Below are positions 1-4,624 of a stretch of DNA of 20,148 bases, piece by piece. Origin of the DNA: a virus; the IMG/VR virus record IMGVR_UViG_3300034119_000848, positions 1 to 20,148 of that record, one strand, 5' to 3'. Within the stretch, counting starts at the first letter, position 1, and each line of letters opens with the position of its first letter. The notes under the pieces are model-generated. The model saw nothing but the letters and a program-made list of their open reading frames with translations. It had not been told where the DNA came from and did not search any database. A program made the translations under genes and the position numbers.

Positions 1-33
1 AGTGTACTCTTTTCCGTTAATGGTTTTTTTCAT
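1..33 (-). CDS. 5' end of an unidentified gene, cut by the window edge
   Basis: The reading frame starts at ATG 33-31 and runs off the left edge. Only eleven codons are visible (MKKTINGKEYT). The frame is open upstream of this ATG but offers no other start codon before an in-frame stop. A -10 hexamer TATACT at 61-56 would place a transcript start near 49, just before this ATG, which is the main support. There is no clear Shine-Dalgarno sequence. No function can be given. Confidence 0.4.
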   Translation of the reverse strand, partial: MKKTINGKEYT

Positions 34-55
34 AATGTTGTTTTTGAACTCACTA

Positions 56-99
56 AGTATATCAGACTTTTGTTCTCTTGGTCTTATGAGTGGTCAGTT
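56..99 (-). promoter_or_regulatory. Probable early promoter of the left-edge gene
   Basis: Read on the minus strand, the site is AACTGACCAC (99-90), six bases, GACCAA (83-78), a 16-base spacer and TATACT (61-56). The upstream block is a variant of the AACTGGCACA block found at the same distance before three other promoters here (3398-3442, 3839-3883, 11209-11254). The -35 is poor, so the call rests on the -10 and the shared upstream block. Confidence 0.45.
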
Positions 100-302
100 T
101 TTAAACTGGCCAGGTAGGAAGTCCACCATTCAGGATCTTTTTGAATTTTCCAGTCAGGTTCTGGCAGACCATTCTCCAAATACCAGTCGGAAATAGCCTG
201 TGAGAGCGTCTCAGCGGTCTCTAGCTGCTTCTTTCGCCTTGTCAACGTCTTCATATGATGATTCCAGGTATTTGTGGGGTTTTGTGGATTCTTCTCGGAC
301 AT
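84..302 (-). CDS. Hypothetical 72-aa soluble protein
   Basis: The protein is hydrophilic, with a basic N-terminal third (MKTLTRRKKQLETAE) and an aromatic, acidic C-terminal half containing DWYLENGLPEPDW and PEWWTSYL. I recognise no domain. The start is ATG 302, preceded by a weak GAG about ten bases upstream. The first 92 bases overlap the end of the 211-396 ORF in another frame, which is a large overlap for a phage, so one of the two may not be translated. The stop region overlaps the upstream block of the promoter at 56-99. Confidence 0.5.
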   Translation of the reverse strand: MSEKNPQNPTNTWNHHMKTLTRRKKQLETAETLSQAISDWYLENGLPEPDWKIQKDPEWWTSYLASLKTDHS

Positions 303-396
303 GATGGATCTCAGATGCGCTGGATGAAAGAAGTAGCGAAATTTTGGTAATTATGAATATTATTGCTATGGGAAGAAAACATAGGGTAATTATCAT
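211..396 (-). CDS. Possible small membrane protein, 61 aa
   Basis: The N-terminus (residues 1-25) is a continuous hydrophobic segment rich in Ile, Leu and Phe, consistent with one membrane helix. It is followed by a charged tail of about 35 residues ending in DKAKEAARDR, which suggests a single-pass protein with a short cytoplasmic tail. There is no Shine-Dalgarno sequence before ATG 396. Upstream, a TACAAT hexamer and an AATAAATA octamer (413-406) could be promoter elements. It overlaps the 84-302 ORF by 92 bases in a different frame. No family is recognised. Confidence 0.4.
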   Translation of the reverse strand: MIITLCFLPIAIIFIITKISLLLSSSASEIHHVREESTKPHKYLESSYEDVDKAKEAARDR

Positions 397-427
397 TTTA
401 TGTGGTATTTATTGTAGTGGGAAATCC

Positions 428-593
428 GGGTGCTGCCCCCGATTCTGCCAGTTATGAAGTTAAGAGGTAATGCTCCTCAAATACAATTGTATTGAACTTT
501 CAAACTCCTAAGCTGGCGGTTTTACTGATAAACTAATCTCCCATAAAATTTCCATAGATTTTTATGGAGAAGAGGGCGAGGGGTGCTGCCCCC
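428..593. repeat. 13-bp direct repeat, copies at 428-440 and 581-593
   Basis: The plus-strand sequence GGGTGCTGCCCCC occurs exactly at both places. The second copy lies inside the 31-aa ORF at 533-628, where on the minus strand it encodes part of EQGAAPL. The first copy lies in the otherwise featureless stretch 397-532, where I see no convincing gene. A local duplication followed by decay would explain this, but the repeat is short. Confidence 0.4.
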
Positions 594-628
594 TGCTCTA
601 CGAGAGATTCGAGATACTCCTTTTCCAT
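533..628 (-). CDS. Small ORF, 31 aa, under a late promoter
   Basis: ATG 628 opens a 31-codon frame (starting MEKEYLESLVEQ, ending in TAG 535-533). A good Shine-Dalgarno AAAGGAG at 645-639 lies ten bases before the ATG. The late promoter TATAAATA at 669-662 predicts a transcript start at G656, giving a leader of about 28 bases. The protein has an acidic amphipathic N-terminus and a short hydrophobic C-terminal half. I recognise no family. The ribosome binding site lies at the edge of inverted-repeat arm 642-657, so it may be masked in RNAs that read through from upstream. Confidence 0.6.
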   Translation of the reverse strand: MEKEYLESLVEQGAAPLALFSIKIYGNFMGD

Positions 629-661
629 AAAATTTATACTCCTTTAGTTGATTCGCAATAC

Positions 662-669
662 TATTTATA
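662..669 (-). promoter_or_regulatory. T4-type late promoter TATAAATA
   Basis: This is a perfect match to the T4 late-promoter octamer on the minus strand. By T4 geometry transcription would start about six bases downstream, at G656. That is the second base of the inverted-repeat arm and lies upstream of the Shine-Dalgarno of the 533-628 ORF. Confidence 0.7.
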
Positions 670-695
670 AAAGAAAAGGACTCAAGAAGAGTCCC
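670..695 (-). terminator. Rho-independent terminator
   Basis: On the minus strand GGACTC (694-689), a five-base loop and GAGTCC (683-678) form a 6-bp stem, followed directly by TTTTCTTTT. It lies after the tRNA-Arg gene and directly before the TATAAATA late promoter. Confidence 0.75.
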
Positions 696-728
696 TTTCT
701 ACCTTATAGAATGCGAATCAACTAAGGT
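670..728 (-). ncRNA. Candidate phage small RNA 1
   Basis: A CTAAATA box at 740-734 predicts a start near 728. The RNA would fold as a stem (TACCTTA 729-723 with TAAGGTA 706-700) whose 16-nt loop 722-707 holds GUUGAUUCGCA, followed by the terminator hairpin 695-678 and a U-rich tail. The loop is complementary to the first bases of the mRNA that starts at 656. The same order of elements, with different sequence, occurs at 14734-14790 and 17557-17616. Existence as an RNA is inferred, not shown. Confidence 0.45.
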
Positions 729-733
729 AAAAG

Positions 734-740
734 TATTTAG
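734..740 (-). promoter_or_regulatory. CTAAATA late-promoter-like box
   Basis: CTAAATA on the minus strand lies exactly six bases before the inverted-repeat arm at 727. The same six-base gap occurs between CTAAATA 17628-17622 and the stem base of the element at 17616. CTAAATA also precedes the genes starting at 12449, 12513, 15506 and 17367, which suggests it is a used variant of the late motif in this phage. Confidence 0.45.
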
Positions 741-776
741 TAGATAATAAAAATTAATTATACACTAAACATTTAG

Positions 777-1069
777 CGTCTCGTGCAAGGCTCGAACTTG
801 CGACTTATTGCTTAGCGTACCACTACAGATTTCCCTGCCAATCTTCCAATTGTTTGTGGTCTGGACCATCCCTCCATCATATCCATAAAGACTTAGATGC
901 TTCCCGTCTGGCCTCTACACCTTCAAGATTTCTCTTGCTTGGCTCGGGATTGCCATATTCATAAAGAACTTAGGTTTCCCCGAATTTGAGAAGTTACATT
1001 CATAAAATTTCTTCTATGAAGCTCCGTTTAACTTAAGGCAATTGTTCTAATCCACTGAACTAACGAGAC
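777..1069 (-). tRNA. tRNA-Arg(UCU) interrupted by a group I intron
   Basis: The exons are 1069-1035 and 815-777 on the minus strand. Joined, they give a 74-nt tRNA with a perfect cloverleaf. The acceptor is GTCTCGT/ACGAGAC and the D stem GTTC/GAAC with a GG-containing loop. The anticodon stem is ATTGC/GCAAT with loop CTTCTAA (anticodon TCT), and the T stem GCAAG/CTTGC has loop TTCGAGC. The discriminator is G. CCA is not encoded (the next bases are CTA). The intron sits after U34, the first anticodon base. UCU reads AGA/AGG codons, which are frequent in AT-rich phage genes and less so in many hosts, a usual reason for phages to carry this tRNA. Confidence 0.92.
816..1034 (-). ncRNA. Group I intron, 219 nt, no ORF
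   Basis: The intron follows a U and ends in G (816), as group I introns do. The conserved core is visible in order on the minus strand. These are the P element CGGGGAAACCU, the Q element GGCAAUCCCGAGCC pairing with it (UCGGG/CCCGA), the R element GGUGUAGAGGCCAGACGGG and an S element containing GAUGGUCC. P7 can form from GGCC with GGUC. P1 can form from the exon CUU with GAG a few bases into the intron. As I recall it, the Anabaena tRNA-Leu(UAA) intron has nearly the same P, Q and R strings and the same insertion point after U34, so subgroup IC3 is likely. It should self-splice. It is too short for a homing endonuclease ORF and contains none. Confidence 0.9.
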
Positions 1070-1178
1070 ATAAAAACCCCAAAACATAAAAACCAATAAA
1101 AACCAGTAATTCCTAAAAATTCCTAGATTTTACTTAGGTCTAAGGGGTTATTTTTGATGGACCAGCCGTGATCGGACT

Positions 1179-1376
1179 TCATAAGAGCCCGCCAGAGGAC
1201 TGATCGCTATCAGTGTTATTTAGACAAGGCCGGTGAGGTATCCCCATACGTTTCCAAAGTGTCACTGGTTCCCATTCTCCGTTTACTTTCCTTACCTTGT
1301 AAAAGGGTCTCCAATAGCTGTTCTTATCTCCCATAACAGAAGATGCAGATATCGCATCTGCAGAAGACAGTCCCAT
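1179..1376 (-). CDS. Hypothetical 65-aa protein
   Basis: The frame from ATG 1376 encodes a Ser/Ala-rich N-terminus, then a basic-aromatic stretch (YWRPFYKVRKVNGEWEPVT), and ends with a Ser/Asp tail. No family is recognised. There is no Shine-Dalgarno before ATG 1376. The same frame is open further upstream to TGA 1433-1431, and that extension (codons from CTG 1424) encodes a strongly hydrophobic stretch, LILLLWVLGGIPSG, which would make a signal or membrane segment. No ATG, GTG or TTG lies in that part, so either CTG 1424 is used (GGGGGA lies ten bases before it) or the true start has been lost. Confidence 0.4.
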   Translation of the reverse strand: MGLSSADAISASSVMGDKNSYWRPFYKVRKVNGEWEPVTLWKRMGIPHRPCLNNTDSDQSSGGLL

Positions 1377-1442
1377 AAAGGAACCGCTGGGAATTCCACC
1401 CAGAACCCATAATAAGAGGATCAGGGGTGATCAGTCCCCCGA

Positions 1443-1458
1443 CCTAAGAAAACTTAGG
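1443..1458. other. Short perfect hairpin in a gene-free stretch
   Basis: CCTAAG, four A residues and CTTAGG form a 6-bp stem. Neither strand has a T-run after it, so it is not a convincing terminator. The stretch 1377-1524 otherwise holds only possible decayed coding sequence: a minus-strand frame over about 1451-1495 reads GATYRKILEKSGLLIKS and is broken upstream by a stop. Confidence 0.35.
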
Positions 1459-1524
1459 ATTTAATCAAAAGACCGGATTTCTCCAGAATTTTGCGATATG
1501 TGGCCCCTCAACCACGACTAAAAC

Positions 1525-1572
1525 TAGATGATTTTTTTTACATTGCAAGTAATTAAATTGCTGAATCACCTA
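1525..1572 (-). ncRNA. Repeated hairpin element, copy C (after tRNA-Pro)
   Basis: The 48-nt minus-strand element starts two bases after the tRNA-Pro discriminator. The stem is UAGGUGAU (1572-1565) with AUCAUCUA (1532-1525), 8 bp including one G-U. The 5' arm is followed at once by UCAGCAAUU. Copies A (3304-3351) and B (1694-1743) have the same layout, with the inner stem pairs changed on both sides (GGG/CCC, GGU/ACC, GAU/AUC). That pattern points to selection on RNA structure. Function unknown. Confidence 0.6.
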
Positions 1573-1574
1573 AA

Positions 1575-1688
1575 TCGGGGAAGAAAGATTCAAACTTTCA
1601 CTGAACCGGCTCCCAAAGCGTATAATTGCGGTTAATATCTTAAACAAGATACCTTTTACGGCGCCTCTATCAATTGGGCTATTCCCCG
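1575..1688 (-). tRNA. tRNA-Pro(UGG) with a 39-nt insertion in the anticodon stem
   Basis: The acceptor is CGGGGAA (1688-1682) with TTCCCCG (1582-1576), perfect over 7 bp, with discriminator A 1575 and no CCA. The D arm is 1679-1663. The T arm is GAAAG/CTTTC with loop TTTGAAT. The anticodon loop TTTGGGA (1617-1611) has anticodon TGG. The 3' anticodon stem is GCCGG (1610-1606). Its partner is split: CCG at 1661-1659 and GC at 1619-1618, separated by 39 bases (1658-1620). Removing them restores CCGGC/GCCGG and a 75-nt tRNA. The usual tertiary pair G19-C56 appears replaced by A19-U56, both partners having changed. The gene may be inactive, or the insert may be removed or tolerated. Confidence 0.7.
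1620..1658 (-). other. 39-nt insertion inside tRNA-Pro
   Basis: The insert lies between stem positions 29 and 30. It contains a self-complementary segment (TATCTT with AAGATA around GTTT) and is too short for a group I intron. No target-site duplication is obvious, though CCG occurs both just before it and within it. It could be a recombination scar from another tRNA, a mini-intron of unknown type, or an expansion of the stem. Confidence 0.6.
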
Positions 1689-1693
1689 GAAAC

Positions 1694-1743
1694 TAGATGG
1701 TCTTTTATGTACCCAAAACATATGAGAATTGCTGAACCATCTA
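1694..1743 (-). ncRNA. Repeated hairpin element, copy B (before tRNA-Pro)
   Basis: The stem is UAGAUGGU (1743-1736) with ACCAUCUA (1701-1694), 8 bp. UCAGCAAUU follows the 5' arm. An inner hairpin UAUGU/ACAUA closes a 7-nt loop UUUGGGU that resembles a tRNA-Pro anticodon loop. The element ends five bases before the tRNA-Pro 5' end. A GATAAATA box lies six bases before its 5' arm. Its 5' 17 bases differ from copy A at two positions only. Confidence 0.6.
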
Positions 1744-1749
1744 TGTGTT

Positions 1750-1757
1750 TATTTATC
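1750..1757 (-). promoter_or_regulatory. Late-promoter-like GATAAATA before the tRNA-Pro region
   Basis: GATAAATA differs from the late octamer at its first base. It overlaps the stop codon of the DUF2828 gene and would start transcription near 1744, at the base of hairpin copy B. Confidence 0.4.
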
Positions 1758-3223
1758 TAAGCAAAAACCTCCCCAATAGCCGCATAACGGTCACTATAAA
1801 CGGTATCGTTCATGGTGTCAACCGGAGTAACGACTTTATCAGTCATAATGGACTTAAGAATCGAAGGACTACAACCAGACACAAGACAAGTACCAGTATC
1901 GTGGATAGTCATAGGGACGTTACCACCAATTGCGTTAACATTCCAGAAAACCAGTTGTGGCATCTCATAGCCTGCCTTTCGGTAGATTTTTTCAATTTGT
2001 TCAAAGTTAGTTCTCTTATTAGAACTACATGCCTGATCAAACTGCATATCAGAAACAATAATTAGTTTCTGTGGCATATCCTCAGGTGCAACATCATTAC
2101 TCATACCTGCATCAAGAACAGTTTTAAAAACGGCCATAAGATTAGTATTCATACCCCAGGCCGCACGGGAAAGATTCTCAATACGTTTGCCAATAGTAGA
2201 ACCAACAATAGTTTGTAGTTCAGGACTTTCAGAAAAAGTCAGGAACCTATCTTTCCATACAGGAGCAGTATTTCGCTCTGCAATATACATCGCAAGGGAG
2301 ATGGAAACCGCCATAGGACGACCATACATCGAACCAGAAACGTCGGCAACTACTAGACCGTTAAATTGATTATCTTCCATATAATTAGGAAGTGCTTCCC
2401 ACTGAAGATCAATGGTCTTGTCACCGCGAGCGCCCTTATAAAGATACTGTTCAACAATATCATAAGGATACAAAGTAGAAGCATTGATTTTTGCTTCACC
2501 ATTTTCGACAGCACTCAGATATTGGGCATAACGCTCGCCATCTTGCTTCTGGAATGCCTTACGGTACATAAATGCGGCGCGAGAAGGCACCTTGGAATAG
2601 TCAATTGCAGACCATTCTTTGGAGCACATTGCTTGCTCAACAATGCGAATTTGAGTGCGGAGATTGCTTAGAACCTTACGATATTCTTTTTCGGAAAGAC
2701 CCAGATGTGATGCGATTTTACGGCCTAGGCGCTTGCTATCTTTACTGGAAGCATTGATAGATGGCAGCCACTTTGCGAGCAGAGAAACCTTACCATCAGT
2801 CTTCAGATGAAGACGGTCAAGATCAAGTTGTGCCTGAATTACATTAAGAACAGTATTCCAAGCAGGAGTATTTTCTAGAACAAGCAAGTCATCCCAACGA
2901 CCATATTCTGGAACAAGAGAAACGAGTTTCACACCAACTTCGCCATTTTCCTCAACAAGATACTTGAAAAGTTGACGGAAGATAGATCGTTCTCCCTGTC
3001 CTCCACGAATATCGCGTGCCCAGAAAAGAATACGGGTTGCAGTCTCAGGCTCTTCCTTAAAAGCAAGAGCAAAAAGTTTTTGGGCCTTATTAATGTCATT
3101 TCGACAGGCCGCGATCTGACCAAAAAGATCCACACAAGAATCAAGAGTAGACTTATAAGCCTTGGCTCCATTAAGAGTCTCGGTGGCATTCAGTTCAGAT
3201 TTAATAGCAGTAATAAAAGTCAT
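1757..3223 (-). CDS. DUF2828 protein: helical repeats plus von Willebrand A domain (Ro60-like architecture)
   Basis: The protein is 488 aa when started at ATG 3223 (MTFITAIKSELN). Longer upstream starts are possible but would add a tail lacking family character. Residues 20-280 are an all-helical region with the DUF2828 signature AYKSTLD...DLFG and RILFWARDIRGGQGER. From about residue 288 a vWA domain carries an intact metal-ion-dependent adhesion site: DVSGS (Asp294), the Thr of GMNTNL, and SDMQFD. This layout resembles Ro60/TROVE proteins, which bind Y RNAs and misfolded RNAs. RNA binding here is inference. A strong early promoter (3398-3426) and a 168-nt structured leader precede it, and copies of one RNA hairpin lie on both sides. 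No Shine-Dalgarno is obvious at ATG 3223. Confidence 0.85.
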   Translation of the reverse strand: MTFITAIKSELNATETLNGAKAYKSTLDSCVDLFGQIAACRNDINKAQKLFALAFKEEPETATRILFWARDIRGGQGERSIFRQLFKYLVEENGEVGVKLVSLVPEYGRWDDLLVLENTPAWNTVLNVIQAQLDLDRLHLKTDGKVSLLAKWLPSINASSKDSKRLGRKIASHLGLSEKEYRKVLSNLRTQIRIVEQAMCSKEWSAIDYSKVPSRAAFMYRKAFQKQDGERYAQYLSAVENGEAKINASTLYPYDIVEQYLYKGARGDKTIDLQWEALPNYMEDNQFNGLVVADVSGSMYGRPMAVSISLAMYIAERNTAPVWKDRFLTFSESPELQTIVGSTIGKRIENLSRAAWGMNTNLMAVFKTVLDAGMSNDVAPEDMPQKLIIVSDMQFDQACSSNKRTNFEQIEKIYRKAGYEMPQLVFWNVNAIGGNVPMTIHDTGTCLVSGCSPSILKSIMTDKVVTPVDTMNDTVYSDRYAAIGEVFA

Positions 3224-3391
3224 AGTTTTTACAAGTTGATTGGTAAATTGTCTTTTACCTAAGTTGTTTTGGAGACAGTTTGTATGCTGTATCAACTTTA
3301 GGCTAGATGGGTGGTTTCCGATAGTGAAGGATTTAATTGCTGTCCCATCTAAAATGGCGTCTTTTTAGGCTATGTGCCTAACGACTTCCAC
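3224..3391 (-). promoter_or_regulatory. Structured 5' leader of the DUF2828 gene
   Basis: Transcription from the promoter at 3398-3426 would start near 3391, leaving about 168 nt before the start codon. The leader holds a perfect hairpin TTAGGC/GCCTAA (3381-3365) and the 48-nt element copy A (3304-3351). GGTGG at its very 5' end could pair with CCACC next to copy A. The first hairpin has no U-run, so it does not look like an attenuator. It matches no riboswitch family that I know. Confidence 0.5.
3304..3351 (-). ncRNA. Repeated hairpin element, copy A (DUF2828 leader)
   Basis: The stem is UAGAUGGG (3351-3344) with CCCAUCUA (3311-3304), 8 bp, with ACAGCAAUU after the 5' arm. It is 48 nt, the same length as copy C. 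It shares UAGAUGG, CAGCAAUU and CAUCUAG with copy B. Confidence 0.6.
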
Positions 3392-3397
3392 CTTTTA

Positions 3398-3442
3398 AGT
3401 ATCCCACATGTTCTCTGATTTGTCAAGAGGATTGTGCCAGTT
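3398..3442 (-). promoter_or_regulatory. Early sigma70-type promoter of the DUF2828 gene
   Basis: The site reads AACTGGCACA (3442-3433), six bases, TTGACA (3426-3421), a 17-base spacer and GATACT (3403-3398). It has the best -35 in the window. The upstream block and its six-base gap are the same in the promoters at 3839-3883 and 11209-11254. Confidence 0.75.
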
Positions 3443-3475
3443 GATCAAGTGTCAAAACGTTAGATTAACTTTTAA

Positions 3476-3817
3476 TCAAGTTAAGTCATAAATGTATTCG
3501 GGTTTAGGTTTAGTTTTACTTAAACGCTTGAGAGATTCGTTAAATTCTAAATCACTACGCAACTCTTCTTTTGCTTCTTCTAAAGTGAGAAAGAAACCCT
3601 GGCCAAGAAACCCTCGACCTTCATTTAGAAAAGGTTTAATGTGGCTAGGTTGATATATATCCGTCCACCAAAACCACAAAAATTTTCGTTGAACATAGTA
3701 AATTGTATTTCCACGTTCAACAACTTTTTTGATACGATAGTTTTTCATAGGATTTGGATCTCCTGGTAGAAAACCTTCGCGGATAAGTCGGCCAGGAGGG
3801 GGTTCAGGTTTTTTCAT
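3476..3817 (-). CDS. Hypothetical 113-aa protein
   Basis: The protein starts Pro-rich (KKPEPPPGRLIREGFLPGDPNP), continues with a probable beta-sheet segment that is rich in aromatics (YYVQRKFLWFWWTDIY), and ends in a charged helix (LTLEEAKEELRSDLEF) and a Lys/Pro tail. I recognise no family. The start is ATG 3817, with GAG six bases upstream. An early promoter at 3839-3883 gives a leader of only about 15 bases. It is the first gene downstream of that promoter and is followed by the DUF2828 promoter. Confidence 0.65.
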   Translation of the reverse strand: MKKPEPPPGRLIREGFLPGDPNPMKNYRIKKVVERGNTIYYVQRKFLWFWWTDIYQPSHIKPFLNEGRGFLGQGFFLTLEEAKEELRSDLEFNESLKRLSKTKPKPEYIYDLT

Positions 3818-3838
3818 TTTAATCTCAACAACCCTTTA

Positions 3839-3883
3839 ATTAAAGCACACCTCATCAAATCTATCAAGGAGCATGTGCCAGTT
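3839..3883 (-). promoter_or_regulatory. Early sigma70-type promoter
   Basis: The site reads AACTGGCACA (3883-3874), six bases, TTGATA (3867-3862), a 17-base spacer ending in GTGTGC, and TTTAAT (3844-3839). The GTGTGC extension also precedes the -10 at 5517-5512. The upstream block starts inside the last codons of the 3886-4128 gene region. Confidence 0.75.
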
Positions 3884-3885
3884 GA

Positions 3886-4128
3886 TCAACCGGAGATCTC
3901 TTGCATAATCTCCGAAAGTCGCATCTGCGTATCATAAGACAAAGATTCTAGTTCTTTTTTATGATCATCGACCCGCTTTAAAAACCGCCAATATTCCTCT
4001 CTCACCTGATCAAAAGTAACGGCCCGATTAAGAATCAGCCAATCATAATCATTCTGAACAACGGCAGCCGTGTCCATAATTTCAGAAGTCAGGGCCTTAA
4101 AGCGATTAAACAATTGTTCTTCGTTCAT
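3886..4128 (-). CDS. Hypothetical 80-aa protein
   Basis: The protein is mostly helical and acidic (MNEEQLFNRFKALTSEIMD at the N-terminus, KRVDDHKKELESLS near the C-terminus) and could form a coiled coil. No family is recognised. Its ATG overlaps the stop of the gene upstream (4128-4400) by one base, so it probably belongs to the same transcript as the run of small genes from 5137 down to 3886. Confidence 0.65.
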   Translation of the reverse strand: MNEEQLFNRFKALTSEIMDTAAVVQNDYDWLILNRAVTFDQVREEYWRFLKRVDDHKKELESLSYDTQMRLSEIMQEISG

Positions 4129-4400
4129 TAGATATTCTCTAGTTCATTGGCAATGGCGAGGAATTTGCGGCGAAAATGTTGATTGTTTTGCCACTCACGA
4201 TCAGCTTCATCGTCCCAGAACTGACTCAATCCTGGGTCTGGTTCATCTGGGACCAGCTGATCCACGGTGGCGCGGAGGGTGGTGGCGGCAATGTGAGCCA
4301 TACGAGCCGCCTCATTTGGGATGTCGGCGGGATCAAGTCCATATTCGCTTTGTGTTAGGGTGGTCAGCACCACCCGAGTATCTGAAGAAATGTCTTTCAT
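4128..4400 (-). CDS. Small paralogous protein 1 (LS/AIANELE family)
   Basis: The chosen start is ATG 4400, giving MKDISSDTRVVL; an in-frame TTG at 4406 is less likely. The protein aligns by eye with its two upstream neighbours. All share an N-terminal motif D(I/L)S..T..V, a central Ala-rich helix (HIAATTLRATVDQLV here) and a C-terminal (L/I)AIA(N/D)ELE. The linker VPDEPDPGLSQFWDD is acidic. I recall this kind of protein as common in phages without an assigned function. The start lies just beyond the stop of the gene above (4405-4403). Confidence 0.65.
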   Translation of the reverse strand: MKDISSDTRVVLTTLTQSEYGLDPADIPNEAARMAHIAATTLRATVDQLVPDEPDPGLSQFWDDEADREWQNNQHFRRKFLAIANELENI

Positions 4401-4402
4401 AA

Positions 4403-4624
4403 TCAAAACTCTAGTTCATCGGCAATAGCAAGAAGTTGATCCTGTGCCTGGGTATGTCCCCCATAAGCGGTTAGCCCAAGTTGATCTTTAAATTGAATCT
4501 GAAGTGCAGCAGAGCGAATAGCGGCGGCAGCAATCCATCTAGCATAAGAATCGGATTCTCCAGCGGACATCCGATACATCACATCACTTAGGACTTCCTG
4601 GGCAGAAGGAGAGAGGTTATCCAA
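4403..4624 (-). CDS. Small paralogous protein 2, probable TTG start
   Basis: The frame is open from 4690, but the part upstream is antisense-like and unlike the neighbours. Alignment with the paralogues (MKDIS..., MTDLS...) places the start at TTG 4624 (reading MDNLSPSAQEVLSDVMYRM), with GGAGG about ten bases before it. ATG 4639 (MEECHLDNLSP) is the alternative. The central helix is ARWIAAAAIRSAALQIQ and the end is LLAIADELEF. The TTG start overlaps the last codons of the 4617-4919 gene, so translation is probably coupled. Confidence 0.6.
   Translation of the reverse strand: MDNLSPSAQEVLSDVMYRMSAGESDSYARWIAAAAIRSAALQIQFKDQLGLTAYGGHTQAQDQLLAIADELEF

Larger units (their letters stand above)
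642..727. repeat. Inverted repeat enclosing a terminator and a late promoter (cassette 1)
   Basis: TTAGTTGATTCGCA at 644-657 is the exact reverse complement of 712-725, 14 bp. With one G-U wobble and one more G-C pair it extends to 642-727. Between the arms lie a terminator hairpin (678-695) and TATAAATA on the minus strand. The downstream arm begins four bases after TATAAATA, exactly as in the repeats at 14700-14784 and 17530-17615. Confidence 0.85.

Noticed and set aside
448-518. tRNA-like fold on the minus strand, GCCAG ... CTGGC
   Set aside because: The acceptor-like pairing has a mismatch and there is no T-loop or anticodon arm. The palindrome AATACAATTGTATT at 480-493 is all that stands out.
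1745-2065. Plus-strand ORF of 106 aa opposite the DUF2828 gene
   Set aside because: It is antisense to a clear vWA protein and has no family character or ribosome site. The other long plus-strand frames at 2187-3262, 7044-7836, 10131-10718 and 16110-17435 are rejected for the same reason.
2929-3189. Minus-strand frame of 86 aa inside the DUF2828 gene
   Set aside because: It is an out-of-frame shadow of the helical-repeat region.
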